Part shown: positions 7,392 through 16,169 of the stretch, piece by piece
Layout of the letters: the number at the start of each line of letters is the position of its first letter
Position numbering within the stretch: the first letter of the stretch is position 1
NCBI GenBank assembly: GCA_045222795.1
Contig: JBGUZF010000075.1
Span: 42,556 to 106,555, forward strand
Source: Colimorpha sp045222795
Lineage (GTDB): Bacteria > Bacteroidota > Bacteroidia > Bacteroidales > P3
Length of the DNA: 64,000 nt
Reading direction: 5' to 3'
Notes under the pieces: generated by a model
Databases searched by the model: none
Told to the model about the DNA's origin: nothing
The model's input: only the letters and a program-made list of their open reading frames with translations
Position numbers and translations under genes: made by a program

Positions 7392-8261
7392 ATGAAGAAA
7401 CAAGAATACACCATCGTCGAGCCGCAAGAACTGCTCGAGTTCCTGATAAAACAGATGCCCGACAGCAGTCGCACCAGCGTCAAAGAGATGCTGGCGCACA
7501 ACGTCTATGTCGACGGCCGTCGTACCTCGCAGTTTAACTTTCCCCTGCAAAAGGGAATGAAGGTCTCCATAGAGAAAGCCACAGGCAAAGACCGTCTGCG
7601 GCCGCGCGACCTCGACATCGTCTATGAGGACCAGCATCTGCTCGTCGTCAACAAGCACGAGGGGCTGCTCAGCTACAGCAAGCACCCCAACGACAAGACC
7701 GTCATCACAGTGCTCAACCAATACCTCGAGGCTTCGCACCAGCGTTGTCACGCACACATTGTCCACCGCCTCGACCGCGACACCAGCGGTTTGATGGTGG
7801 TGTCGAAGAGCAAGGAGGTGAGCCAGAAGTTTGAGGAGGATTGGAAGGGCATGGTGTTTGACCGCCGTTATGTGGCGGTGGCATGGGGACACCTGGAGCA
7901 GAGCAGGGGAGAGGTGCGGTCGTGGTTTACCGACGGCGAGTACTGTGTGTTGTCGTCGCCCACGGACAATGGCGGCAAGCTGGCTGTGACGCACTACGAG
8001 GTGAAGCAGACTTCTCGTCGCTACAGCCTTGTGGAGCTGAAACTGGACACCGGCCGCCGCAACCAGATACGTGTGCACCTGCGCGATTTGAAGCATCCTG
8101 TGGTGCATGACCCAATGTACGGTTACAAGGAGGATGTCTCTCCGATAAACCGTTTGGCACTTCATGCTTTCCGTTTGTGTTTCACGCATCCTGTGACGGG
8201 GAAGCGCTTGAAGTTTGAGACCCCGGTGCCTGCCAGTTTCATGAAGCTCATGGAAATATAA
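7392..8261 (+). CDS. RluA-family RNA pseudouridine synthase
   Basis: 289 aa from the ATG at 7392; the frame is open upstream but that part overlaps the preceding gene. It converts specific uridines in rRNA (or tRNA) to pseudouridine. The N-terminal part (about 10-60) resembles an S4 RNA-binding domain (TSVKEMLAHNVYVDGRRTS). The catalytic domain has HRLDRDTSG with catalytic Asp D128, and later LDTGRRNQIRVH and HDPMYG. I cannot assign the target position (RluC/D/A) from sequence alone. An unusual CACGTG palindrome lies just before the start. Confidence 0.9.
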   Translation: MKKQEYTIVEPQELLEFLIKQMPDSSRTSVKEMLAHNVYVDGRRTSQFNFPLQKGMKVSIEKATGKDRLRPRDLDIVYEDQHLLVVNKHEGLLSYSKHPNDKTVITVLNQYLEASHQRCHAHIVHRLDRDTSGLMVVSKSKEVSQKFEEDWKGMVFDRRYVAVAWGHLEQSRGEVRSWFTDGEYCVLSSPTDNGGKLAVTHYEVKQTSRRYSLVELKLDTGRRNQIRVHLRDLKHPVVHDPMYGYKEDVSPINRLALHAFRLCFTHPVTGKRLKFETPVPASFMKLMEI

Positions 8262-8317
8262 TTTGGCACATTTTTTGCTAGAAAAAAATTAAACAACAAC
8301 AATAAAACAGATAGATT

Positions 8318-9115
8318 ATGAGTCAATTCAAAGACGACAAACAGACGGGACGTTATATCCTGTGGGGTGTGCTGGCGGTGCTGGCAATCATCGTGTTCTT
8401 CTCCTCCTTCTACACCATCAAGTCCACCGAGCGCGGCGTGCTTGCCACCTTCGGCAAGATGAGCGACCAGGTGGTCGAGGACGGCCTCCACCTGAAGATC
8501 CCCTTCATCCAGACCATCAAGAAGGTCAACGTGCAGCAGAAGAAGTTCGACGGCAAGGAGAACAGTTACACGCGCGACGTGCAGACCTCCGAGGTGGAGT
8601 ACACCATCAACTACGACCTCGTGCGCGAGAATGTCAGCAAACTTATGAAGAACGTCGGCGACGACTACCACAACCGCATCGTCGTGCCCTTCATCCGCTC
8701 CGCCATGAAGGAAAGCTTCGGCAACTATGCCGCCACCGACATCGTCGAGAACCGCGACGCCGTCCGCCGCGAGATCGAAGCCACCCTGCGCCACACCCTC
8801 GACAGCAACTACTTCACCAACGTCCAGTTCCAGCTCGTCGACATCGACTTCGACGACGAGTTCGAAACCGCCATCAAGGAGAAGCAGGTCGCCGAACAGG
8901 CTGCCCTTAAGGCCAAGAACGTCACCATCCAGGTCGAGGAAAAAGCCAAGCAGACCAAGATTGCCGCCGAGGCCGAAGCCGAGGCCATGCGCATCAAAGC
9001 CAACGCCCTCGAGCGCAACCCCAAGCTTGTTAGCTACGAAGCCGTGCAGAAGTGGGACGGCAAGATGCCGCAGTATATGCTCGGCAACTCGGTGCCATTC
9101 ATCGATCTGAAGTAA
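8318..9115 (+). CDS. SPFH/Band 7 (prohibitin-like) membrane protein
   Basis: 265 aa. One N-terminal transmembrane segment (about 13-33) anchors an SPFH domain (about 34-200: IKSTERGVLATFGKM, GLHLKIPFIQTI, DVQTSEVEYTINYDLV). An Ala/Glu/Lys coiled coil follows at about 190-235 (KQVAEQAALKAKN, AEAEAEAMRIKANAL). Such proteins form oligomeric membrane rings that scaffold or restrain proteases. It stands alone: 56 bp after the pseudouridine synthase gene, and followed by a strong terminator. No HflK/HflC pair is present. Confidence 0.9.
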   Translation: MSQFKDDKQTGRYILWGVLAVLAIIVFFSSFYTIKSTERGVLATFGKMSDQVVEDGLHLKIPFIQTIKKVNVQQKKFDGKENSYTRDVQTSEVEYTINYDLVRENVSKLMKNVGDDYHNRIVVPFIRSAMKESFGNYAATDIVENRDAVRREIEATLRHTLDSNYFTNVQFQLVDIDFDDEFETAIKEKQVAEQAALKAKNVTIQVEEKAKQTKIAAEAEAEAMRIKANALERNPKLVSYEAVQKWDGKMPQYMLGNSVPFIDLK

Positions 9116-9147
9116 GGACAAAGAAATACTGATAAATAACTGATAAA

Positions 9148-9176
9148 GAGAGGTTTTTACAACCTCTCTTTTGTTA
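9148..9176 (+). terminator. Rho-independent terminator after the SPFH gene
   Basis: AGAGAGGTT (9148-9156) pairs perfectly with AACCTCTCT (9162-9170) around a 5-nt loop, followed by a T-rich run (TTTTGTTATTTTTATTTTT). It lies 33 bp after the stop codon. Confidence 0.9.
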
Positions 9177-9227
9177 TTTTTATTTTTCGTGCAATATAAG
9201 TGTACAAATCGCGTTATATGGTGTACT

Positions 9228-9815
9228 ATGGGTAAAAAGGTATTGACGATTGTGTTTGTTTTGCTTGCTGCGGTGTTGAGCGTCGCGGCACAGGACGACA
9301 CGTCGCGCACTCATGTCCACCTGTCGACAGGCGCCACTATTGCGTCGGGTTTCGGGCGCACGCAGGCGTTGTCGTGGGTTGCTCCCAGCTTTGAGATGCA
9401 GGTCAGCGACAAGCTCAGCGTCACCGGAGGCTTTGCCGCAGCAGGAAGTCTTTTGGGAGGCTACGAGGTGCATGCCTATACCCCGTCGATGGCTCCACGC
9501 AAGCACGGCACCCGTATGGGCGCCCTGTGGGCTATGGCCGAATACAAGGCCACCGACCGCCTGTGGCTGTGGGCTGCGGTGATGCATGCCGGTGGATACG
9601 CCCAACCGCTTTGGCGGAATGCACCGGTGCCCATCGGCCTGACGGCCGTCAGCGGCGGCTTGGTCTACGAGTTTCCGCAGGGAAGTCTGCTGGAGCTGCA
9701 TTTTCACTTCGTACACGATCACTATGGCACCGCTATGGAGGGTCTGCTGGCTCACCCGTGGTACGGTGCATATACACCAAACTTAGAGTTGTACAGCGGC
9801 CCGTGGCCGTTCTAG
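9228..9815 (+). CDS. secreted outer-membrane beta-barrel-like protein, unknown function
   Basis: 195 aa from the ATG at 9228. A clear signal peptide, MGKKVLTIVFVLLAAVLSVAA, ends at Ala-Gln-Asp, so the mature protein would start with Gln. The rest is rich in alternating aromatic/small residues (SVTGGFAAAG, LWLWAAVMHAGGY, LLELHFHFVH) and ends in PWPF; a C-terminal Phe is common in outer-membrane barrels. No family recognised. It may be a small barrel or periplasmic protein. It precedes the DUF4290 gene by 16 bp but is probably functionally separate. Confidence 0.65.
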   Translation: MGKKVLTIVFVLLAAVLSVAAQDDTSRTHVHLSTGATIASGFGRTQALSWVAPSFEMQVSDKLSVTGGFAAAGSLLGGYEVHAYTPSMAPRKHGTRMGALWAMAEYKATDRLWLWAAVMHAGGYAQPLWRNAPVPIGLTAVSGGLVYEFPQGSLLELHFHFVHDHYGTAMEGLLAHPWYGAYTPNLELYSGPWPF

Positions 9816-9831
9816 ACGAACAAGAAAAAAG

Positions 9832-10446
9832 ATGGAATATAACACTCAGAGAGAACAACTGAAGATAACCGACTATGGTCGCCATGTGGCCAAACTGATA
9901 GACTACTGCAAGACTATTGCCGACCGCGAGGAGCGCACGGCGATGGCCAATGTCATTATCGACGTGATGGCATACGTTAACCCCAAAATCAAGGAACGTA
10001 CCGACTACCGTCACATCCTGTGGGACCACATGATGATGCTGGCCGACTATGACCTTGATGTCGACTGCCCATATGAGGTGAACCGCGAAGAGACCGAGAA
10101 CTTCAACCCAAAACCCCTTGCTTACCGCGACAGCGAGATACACTACCGCCACTATGGTCGTGCCCTCGAGGACATGATTCGTGCTGTGGCTGCCATGCCG
10201 GAGGACGAAGAGCGCACACAGCTCACCTGTCAGATAGCCCATGCCATGAAGCGGCAGTACCTGCAATGGAATCGCGACACCGTCGATGATGGGCTTATTG
10301 CCGAGCAGTTGGCCGAACTCAGTGGCGGCCGCCTGACGCTGCCCGAAGGATTCCAGTTCCATTCCTCGCAAGACCTTATCGAAACTATGGCCGCCGCAAG
10401 CGCTAAGACCGACGGTAAGAAAAAGAAGAAGAAAAAGAAAAAATAA
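9832..10446 (+). CDS. DUF4290 family protein
   Basis: 204 aa, soluble, helical. MEYNTQREQLKITDYGRH and the following helices match the Bacteroidetes-specific DUF4290 family, whose gene typically lies directly upstream of murA, as here; its stop and the murA ATG share one base (TAATG). The function is unknown; the fixed position next to murA suggests a link to peptidoglycan precursor supply. The C-terminus ends in nine consecutive lysines encoded by a mixed AAA/AAG tract (about 10420-10443), which is unusual and may be slippage-prone or bind nucleic acid or membrane. Confidence 0.85.
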   Translation: MEYNTQREQLKITDYGRHVAKLIDYCKTIADREERTAMANVIIDVMAYVNPKIKERTDYRHILWDHMMMLADYDLDVDCPYEVNREETENFNPKPLAYRDSEIHYRHYGRALEDMIRAVAAMPEDEERTQLTCQIAHAMKRQYLQWNRDTVDDGLIAEQLAELSGGRLTLPEGFQFHSSQDLIETMAAASAKTDGKKKKKKKKK

Positions 10447-11762
10447 TGGCAAGTTTTGAAATAACCGGCGGGCGCAAGTTGCGCGGCGAGATAGTACCGC
10501 AGGGTGCCAAGAACGAGGCTCTGCAGGTGCTTTGTGCCGTGCTGCTCACCCAGGAGAAGGTGCGCATAGAGCATGTGCCCGACATCCGCGATGTCAACAA
10601 GCTCATCGACTTGCTGAAACTGCTTGGCGTCAGCGTGCGCGAAGACCACACTTCGCTGTGCGAGAGTGGCCGCACCTTCGAGTTCCAGGCCGACCAAGTG
10701 AACCTCGACGTGCTTGGCAGTGCCGAATACCGCGAGCAGGCGGGCACCCTGCGCGGCAGCATAATGGTCGTGGGACCCCTCTTGGCGCGCTTTGGCAAGG
10801 CTGTGGTGCCGCAGCCCGGTGGCGACAAGATTGGCCGCCGTCGCCTCGACACGCACTTCATAGGCATGGAACGCTTAGGCGCAGAGGTGGAATACAAGCG
10901 CGGCGCCTACATGGTGAAGGCCAAGCGCCTCAAAGGGTGCTATATGCTTCTCGACGAAGCTTCCGTCACTGGTACCGCCAATATCGTCATGGCTTCGGTG
11001 CTCGCCAAGGGCACCACAACAATCATGAATGCCGCCTGCGAGCCTTATATCTATCAGCTATGCAACATGCTCAACGCCATGGGTGCCCGCATCAGTGGCG
11101 TAGGTTCCAACCTGCTCACCATCCGCGGTGTCAAAGAGCTGCACGGCTGTACGCACCGACTGCTGCCCGACATGATTGAGGTGGGCTCCTTCATAGGTAT
11201 GGCCGCCATGACGCAGAGCGATATCACCATCAAGAATGCCCAGGTGCAGCATCTGGGTCTTATTCCACAGGTTTTCCGCCGTCTTGGTGTCGAGGTGTGG
11301 CAGAAAGGAGACGACCTATACATACCATCACTTGAGCACTACGAGATAGAGCGTTTCATGGACGGCAGCATTATGACTGTTGCCGACGCGCCGTGGCCCG
11401 GTTTCACCCCCGACCTCATATCCATTGCCCTCGTGGTGGCCACACAGGCCAAGGGCAGCGTGCTGATACACCAGAAGATGTTCGAGAGCCGCCTGTTCTT
11501 CGTTGACAAACTCATCGACATGGGCGCTCAGATTATCCTCTGCGACCCGCACCGTGCCACGGTGATAGGTCTCGACCACGAACACAAGCTGCGTGGCGTG
11601 CGCATGGCTTCGCCCGACATCCGTGCCGGTGTGGCATTGCTCATTGCCGCCCTCAGTGCCGATGGCACCAGCCGCATCGACAATATCGAGCAGATTGACC
11701 GCGGCTACCAGCATATAGACGAGCGCCTGCGCAAGTTGGGCGCCGACATAAGGAGAATCTAA
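10446..11762 (+). CDS. murA: UDP-N-acetylglucosamine 1-carboxyvinyltransferase, Cys-to-Asp type
   Basis: 438 aa. It transfers enolpyruvate from PEP to UDP-GlcNAc, the first committed step of peptidoglycan synthesis. Visible: K22-N23 in GAKNEAL, which binds PEP and sugar; the flexible loop at about 121-133 (VPQPGGDKIGRRR); and D323 in PGFTPDLIS, the general base. The loop residue equal to E. coli Cys115 is Asp (D127, GGDKIG instead of GGCAIG). In Mycobacterium and Chlamydia that natural change makes MurA insensitive to fosfomycin, so the same is expected here. Confidence 0.96.
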   Translation: MASFEITGGRKLRGEIVPQGAKNEALQVLCAVLLTQEKVRIEHVPDIRDVNKLIDLLKLLGVSVREDHTSLCESGRTFEFQADQVNLDVLGSAEYREQAGTLRGSIMVVGPLLARFGKAVVPQPGGDKIGRRRLDTHFIGMERLGAEVEYKRGAYMVKAKRLKGCYMLLDEASVTGTANIVMASVLAKGTTTIMNAACEPYIYQLCNMLNAMGARISGVGSNLLTIRGVKELHGCTHRLLPDMIEVGSFIGMAAMTQSDITIKNAQVQHLGLIPQVFRRLGVEVWQKGDDLYIPSLEHYEIERFMDGSIMTVADAPWPGFTPDLISIALVVATQAKGSVLIHQKMFESRLFFVDKLIDMGAQIILCDPHRATVIGLDHEHKLRGVRMASPDIRAGVALLIAALSADGTSRIDNIEQIDRGYQHIDERLRKLGADIRRI

Positions 11763-11780
11763 ACAAAACACTACCGATAT

Positions 11781-12524
11781 ATGGCTTTCAACCTTTTTAG
11801 ACGCAAATACGCTCCACGTCCTATTTTTGCCCCGCTGGGCACCGACATGCACTGTCACCTCATCCCAAAGGTCGACGATGGTTCGAAATGCTTTGAGGAG
11901 AGCATAGAGTGTCTCAACACTCTGAAGTCTGTTGGTTACAACAAAGTAATCATCACCCCGCATTTCCAACACCCGCGCTTCCCCAACGACGAGGACGACA
12001 TTGTGCGTCGCTACAACGAGTTGAAAGAAAAGGCCCTCGAAGCTGGTGTGGAGATAGAGTTGGCGGGTATAGGTGGAGAGTACCGTATTGACAGTGGCTT
12101 CGCAGCGCGAATAGAAAATCCGCGCTTCCTGCAAGTGGCAGGAAAGTATGTCCTTGTCGAGTTCTCGTTGCATCAGCAGATGATGGGCAGCGATGAGTTG
12201 ATTTTCGACCTTCAGATGAAGGGCTACGAGGTCATCCTGGCTCACCCCGAGCGCTACCCCTACTTAAATGTGCAGGGTTTGCGCATGGAGCAGTTGAAGA
12301 ACCAGGGCGTCTTATTCCAGATTAATGTGCTCTCGCTCGGTGGCTTCTATGGCGAGGAGGCCAAGCGAAAGGCCTACGAGATGCTGGAGGCGGGCTGGGT
12401 GGAATTCATGGGCACCGATACCCACAACACCATGTATGCCCAAGCTCTTAGCGACCTCAGCCGTGACCGCAAGGTCGAGAAAGTCCTTGAGAAATATACC
12501 TTCATGAACAGCACCCTGGTATGA
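11781..12524 (+). CDS. CpsB/YwqE-type PHP-domain phosphoesterase
   Basis: 247 aa. PHP fold with metal-binding motifs DMHCHLIP (H24, H26), ITPHFQHPRF (H61), GGEYRID near 105-111, AHPERYPY near 155-162 and GTDTHN near 210-215. This set is that of the CpsB/CapC/YwqE family, manganese-dependent protein tyrosine phosphatases that control capsule or exopolysaccharide synthesis. No capsule genes lie nearby, so the substrate cannot be stated. The gene lies 18 bp after murA and is probably cotranscribed with it. Confidence 0.88.
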   Translation: MAFNLFRRKYAPRPIFAPLGTDMHCHLIPKVDDGSKCFEESIECLNTLKSVGYNKVIITPHFQHPRFPNDEDDIVRRYNELKEKALEAGVEIELAGIGGEYRIDSGFAARIENPRFLQVAGKYVLVEFSLHQQMMGSDELIFDLQMKGYEVILAHPERYPYLNVQGLRMEQLKNQGVLFQINVLSLGGFYGEEAKRKAYEMLEAGWVEFMGTDTHNTMYAQALSDLSRDRKVEKVLEKYTFMNSTLV

Positions 12525-12568
12525 TTAAAACATAGGCTGCGAACGTTTAAACCAAATCATAAATAATC

Positions 12569-13390
12569 ATGCGCGTAATTATTACAAAAGACTACGACGA
12601 AATGTCGGTCTGGGCTGCAAACTATGTGGCCAAGAAAATCATTGATTTCAAACCCACGGCGGAGCATCCGTTTGTCCTCGGCTGCCCCACCGGTAGTTCA
12701 CCGTTAGGACTGTACCAGCATCTGGTAAAGCTGAACAAGTGCGGAGTGCTCAGCTTCCAGAATGTGGTGACCTTTAACATGGACGAGTATGTGGGACTTG
12801 ACGTGAACCACCCCGAGAGCTATCACAGCTTCATGTGGAACAACTTCTTCAACCACATCGACATCAAGAAGGAGAACGTACACATCCTCGACGGCAACGC
12901 CAAAGACCTTGTGGCCGAGTGCGAGCACTACGAGAAGATGATTGCCGAGGCCGGCGGTGTGGACCTGTTCATGGGCGGTGTGGGCCCTGACGGTCACATA
13001 GCCTTCAACGAGCCTGGCTCCTCCTTGGCCAGCCGGACCCGTATCAAGACGCTTACTACGAACACCATCCAGGCCAACTGCCGTTTCTTCGACAACGACG
13101 AGTCGAAGGTGCCGAAACAGGCACTGACGGTTGGTGTGGGCACGGTGATGGATGCCCGCGAGGTGCTGATACTCTGCAACGGCCCGAAGAAGGCCCGCGC
13201 CCTGCATCACATGATTGAGAATGGCGTGAACCACATGTGGACCAGCAGTATGCTGCAGATGCACCCCCACACGGTGGTGGTGTGCGACGAAGAGGCTACG
13301 GTGGAACTGAAGATGAGCACCTACGACTACTTCAAGGACAAGCAGCGCATCGAGGGCAGCATCGAGGAATTTGTAAACCTGTATAAGTAA
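12569..13390 (+). CDS. nagB: glucosamine-6-phosphate deaminase
   Basis: 273 aa. It converts glucosamine 6-phosphate to fructose 6-phosphate and ammonia, linking amino-sugar use to glycolysis. Motifs: GCPTGSSPLGLYQ (39-51), TFNMDEYVGL near 68-77 with the catalytic Asp, and VGPDGHIAFNEPGSS near 137-151 with the ring-opening His and Glu. Full length for the hexameric bacterial type. It lies 4 bp before the DUF4954 gene, so both are probably in one transcript. Confidence 0.95.
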   Translation: MRVIITKDYDEMSVWAANYVAKKIIDFKPTAEHPFVLGCPTGSSPLGLYQHLVKLNKCGVLSFQNVVTFNMDEYVGLDVNHPESYHSFMWNNFFNHIDIKKENVHILDGNAKDLVAECEHYEKMIAEAGGVDLFMGGVGPDGHIAFNEPGSSLASRTRIKTLTTNTIQANCRFFDNDESKVPKQALTVGVGTVMDAREVLILCNGPKKARALHHMIENGVNHMWTSSMLQMHPHTVVVCDEEATVELKMSTYDYFKDKQRIEGSIEEFVNLYK

Positions 13391-13394
13391 GCCT

Positions 13395-15170
13395 ATGAAC
13401 ACTGCATACCGCAACCTTACTCCAAAGGAGATAGAGCAGTTGGAGCGTCAAGGGAACTGCGCTGAGGACTGGGGCACCGTGAAGGTGGTTGAGTCTTTCT
13501 GTGCCGGATGCGTGAGAAACAGCACCTTCGAAGGTGCTGTTTCTCTTGGTAGCATCGAAGAGCGCCGTCACGGCGACGGAGCCCTTACGCTTAAGGAAGG
13601 CATCTACAATTCGTGCATTTGCAACACTACGGTGGGCGACCATCCCACGATACACAACGTGCGGATGCTGAGTTACTACACCGTCGGCAACGACGTGCTG
13701 CTGTTCAACATCGACGAGATGACCGCCGACCCCAAGAACCTTGCATGGCTAGAGCCCATGAACGAGAACGGCGGCCGAAGAATACTGCCCTTCGGTGGCA
13801 TGACCATCGGCGACGCCTACCTGTGGGCTCGCTACCGCGGTCGCAAGACACTCATGGAGCGGCTGGAGCAGATGACCACCGCACTGTTGGCTACCGAAGA
13901 GGGTCGCTACGGGCGTGTTGGCGACAGCTGTGTCATCAAGAATACCAAGAGCATACATAACGTTATCATACGTTCGTCTGCCGACGACCGCACGGTGGTG
14001 GACAGTTGTATCACGCTGCGCGACGGCGTGGTGGGCTACGGCTGCACGCTGGAGTACGGCGTGATAGCCGTGCGCTTCTTGCTTGGTGAGCACGTGCACC
14101 TTGAGTTCGGTCTGAGGCTCAACGATACCGTGGTGGGTGACAACTCGACCTTGGCACGCTGCGAGGTGGGCAACAGCATCATCTTCCCCGCCCATGAGCA
14201 GCACCACAACAACTCATTCCTCATCGCCGGTCTCATCATGGGCCAGAGCAATATTGCCGCTGGCGGCACCATAGGCAGCAACCACAACTCTCGCACTGCC
14301 GACAACGAGATTGTTGGCGGTCGCGGCTTCTGGCCAGGCCTCTGCTGCTCGTTCAAGCACAGCAGTCGCTTTGCCAGTTACTGTCTGCTGGCCAAGGCCG
14401 ACTACCCGTCGGAACTCGACATAACGTTGCCCTTCGCATTGGTGAACAACAACGTAAGCAAAGACCGGCTGGAGGTGATGCCTGCCTATTGGTGGATGTA
14501 CAACATGTACGCCATGGACCGCAACAGCAAGAAGTTTGCCAAGCGTGACAAGCGCAAGCTTAAGGCACAGAACATAGAGTTCGACAACCTGGCTCCCGAC
14601 ACCGCCGAGGAGATATTCCGCGGCATAAAGCAGCTGCGCGCCTGGATGGCGGCCTCTACCACCGACACCGTTTATGCCCAAGGACAGGAGAAAAGCAAAC
14701 GCCCCACGGTGGTGCTAAAAGCCAAGGAAGGCCTGAAGGCATACGAAGAGATGCTGGTGTTCTACGCCATGAAGACGCTGGAGGGTGAAAGAGTCGAAGA
14801 GTTGAAGGGTCAAAGAGTTAAAGAGTGGATTAATCTTGGTGGACAGTTGGTTGCCAAGCCCGACATGGAACAGTTGATAACCGACGTGGAGAGTGGTGCC
14901 ATCAACAGCTGGCAGGCCCTCAACGAGCGGCTCGACACGCTGTGGAAGGGCTATCCCGCCCAGAAGGCAGCCCACGCCTATGCAGTGCTATGCGAACTGG
15001 CTGGCGTCGACAAGCTGGACGATACACTCTGGCAGAAGTACCAACAGCGTTACATCGACATACAGAACTATATTGAAGAGCAGAAAGTTGCCAGTCGCAA
15101 GAAAGACGACGAGAACCCCTTCCGCCGCATGACCTACTGGGACGACGACGAGTTGGCGGCAGTGCTATGA
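13395..15170 (+). CDS. DUF4954 family protein with left-handed beta-helix region
   Basis: 591 aa. The middle (about 170-345) is made of short hexapeptide-like turns (VIIRSSADDRTVVDSCITL, GYGCTLEYGVIA, STLARCEVGNSIIF), typical of left-handed beta-helix proteins such as sugar-nucleotide acyl- or nucleotidyltransferases. The full length matches DUF4954, common in Bacteroidetes and often near nagB. Inferred role: sugar-phosphate or envelope metabolism; the reaction is unknown. Two oddities: residues 40-50 are encoded by a perfect 32-bp palindrome, and residues about 463-478 (GERVEELKGQRVKEW) are encoded by an 8-bp word tract of the window's repeat family. Confidence 0.82.
   Translation: MNTAYRNLTPKEIEQLERQGNCAEDWGTVKVVESFCAGCVRNSTFEGAVSLGSIEERRHGDGALTLKEGIYNSCICNTTVGDHPTIHNVRMLSYYTVGNDVLLFNIDEMTADPKNLAWLEPMNENGGRRILPFGGMTIGDAYLWARYRGRKTLMERLEQMTTALLATEEGRYGRVGDSCVIKNTKSIHNVIIRSSADDRTVVDSCITLRDGVVGYGCTLEYGVIAVRFLLGEHVHLEFGLRLNDTVVGDNSTLARCEVGNSIIFPAHEQHHNNSFLIAGLIMGQSNIAAGGTIGSNHNSRTADNEIVGGRGFWPGLCCSFKHSSRFASYCLLAKADYPSELDITLPFALVNNNVSKDRLEVMPAYWWMYNMYAMDRNSKKFAKRDKRKLKAQNIEFDNLAPDTAEEIFRGIKQLRAWMAASTTDTVYAQGQEKSKRPTVVLKAKEGLKAYEEMLVFYAMKTLEGERVEELKGQRVKEWINLGGQLVAKPDMEQLITDVESGAINSWQALNERLDTLWKGYPAQKAAHAYAVLCELAGVDKLDDTLWQKYQQRYIDIQNYIEEQKVASRKKDDENPFRRMTYWDDDELAAVL
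13514..13545. repeat. perfect 32-bp palindrome inside the DUF4954 gene
   Basis: The 16 bases 13514-13529 (GAGAAACAGCACCTTC) are followed with no spacer by their exact reverse complement up to 13545. It would form a 16-bp cruciform or an mRNA hairpin about 40 codons into the gene. Confidence 0.95.
14784..14831. repeat. 8-bp word tract within the DUF4954 gene
   Basis: Words GGGTGAAA, GAGTCGAA, GAGTTGAA, GGGTCAAA, GAGTTAAA and GAGTGG follow each other in 8-bp steps, in an open frame. The encoded residues lie in a charged helical, probably surface, stretch. Confidence 0.85.
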
Positions 15171-16075
15171 ATAGCAGAATCACTATAGGACATCTAGCTT
15201 GCGCCGGAGCTTATATCATCTTCGGCATCAACGTGGTGGTATGTCGCGACATAGCCACTGACGGCGGGTTGGAACCTATAGTGCTGTTCGCCATGCGTTC
15301 GCTGGTGGCGGGAGCGTTGTTCTGGTTGGTGTCGCTGTTTGCACCTAAAGAGAAGGTGCCACCCAAAGATCTGCTGCGGCTGGCCGGTGCCGGCGTGCTG
15401 GGACTGTTCCTGCCGCAGTTGACCTTTCTGCATGCCATTGCGCACACCACGCCAGTAGACCTCTCGGTGATGAGCACCACGACACCTATCTTCACCATGT
15501 TCGTGGCCGCTATTTTCCTTAGGGAACCTATCACATGGAAGAAAGCGCTGGGTGTGGCCATGAGTTTTGGTGGCATACTATGGCTGATACTTCAGAGTAC
15601 TTTCGGTGGCAATGGCGCTTCGCAGACCGAGCCTGTGGGCATCATGTTCTGTTTTGCCAACTACATCGTCTTCGCACTTTATCTAGGCACATGTAGGCCA
15701 CTGATAGCGCGCTACTCGGTGGTGACGAGCATGAAATGGATGTTCCTGGTGTCGTTCATCATCTCCATTCCCTTTGCACTGCCACACCTGCCGCAGAGCG
15801 ACTTTGCCGCTGTGCCGGGCTATGTGTGGTGGGAGATAGGTTTCATGATATTCTTCTCGACATTCATAGCCTACTACCTTATCCCCGTGGGACAGCAGCG
15901 TATAAGGCCCACGCTGGTGAGCATGTACGGATACTTACAGCCTATCATAGCCATCGCCGTAGCCATCTGGACGGGCATGGACCGCCTGACGGTGACCAAG
16001 GTTGTGGCAGCCCTGTTGGTGTTCACTGGCGTGTGGGTGGTGAACCAGAGCCGTGCGGCAGCCCAGTCCCAATAA
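15167..16075 (+). CDS. EamA-family (DMT superfamily) transporter
   Basis: 302 aa with about ten transmembrane segments in two repeated EamA halves (roughly 5-145 and 155-295). Recognisable landmarks are the first helix GAYIIFGINVVVCRDIA, the PTPIFTMFVAAIFLREPIT-like stretch TTTPIFTMFVAAIFLREPI (about 105-123), and the matching second-half segment FSTFIAYYLIPVGQQRI. Such carriers export or import metabolites (amino acids, purines, sugars); the substrate cannot be read from sequence. Its ATG overlaps the DUF4954 stop by 4 bp, so translation is coupled. Confidence 0.88.
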   Translation: MNSRITIGHLACAGAYIIFGINVVVCRDIATDGGLEPIVLFAMRSLVAGALFWLVSLFAPKEKVPPKDLLRLAGAGVLGLFLPQLTFLHAIAHTTPVDLSVMSTTTPIFTMFVAAIFLREPITWKKALGVAMSFGGILWLILQSTFGGNGASQTEPVGIMFCFANYIVFALYLGTCRPLIARYSVVTSMKWMFLVSFIISIPFALPHLPQSDFAAVPGYVWWEIGFMIFFSTFIAYYLIPVGQQRIRPTLVSMYGYLQPIIAIAVAIWTGMDRLTVTKVVAALLVFTGVWVVNQSRAAAQSQ

Positions 16076-16115
16076 GGCTTGGTCCTATTTTAATGTTTTT
16101 TTCGATAAACGAGGG

Positions 16116-16145
16116 TTGCACTATTTAAAAAATAGTGTATCTTTG
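16116..16145 (+). promoter_or_regulatory. trpS promoter with an operator-like palindrome in its spacer
   Basis: TTG (16116-16118) lies 19 bp before TATCTTTG (16138-16145), a canonical Bacteroidetes promoter. The spacer is filled by a perfect inverted repeat, CACTATTT-AAA-AAATAGTG (16119-16137), directly abutting the -7 element. A regulator bound there would block the polymerase. Confidence 0.7.
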
Positions 16146-16169
16146 CACGTTGAAAGAAACGCATAAGAC

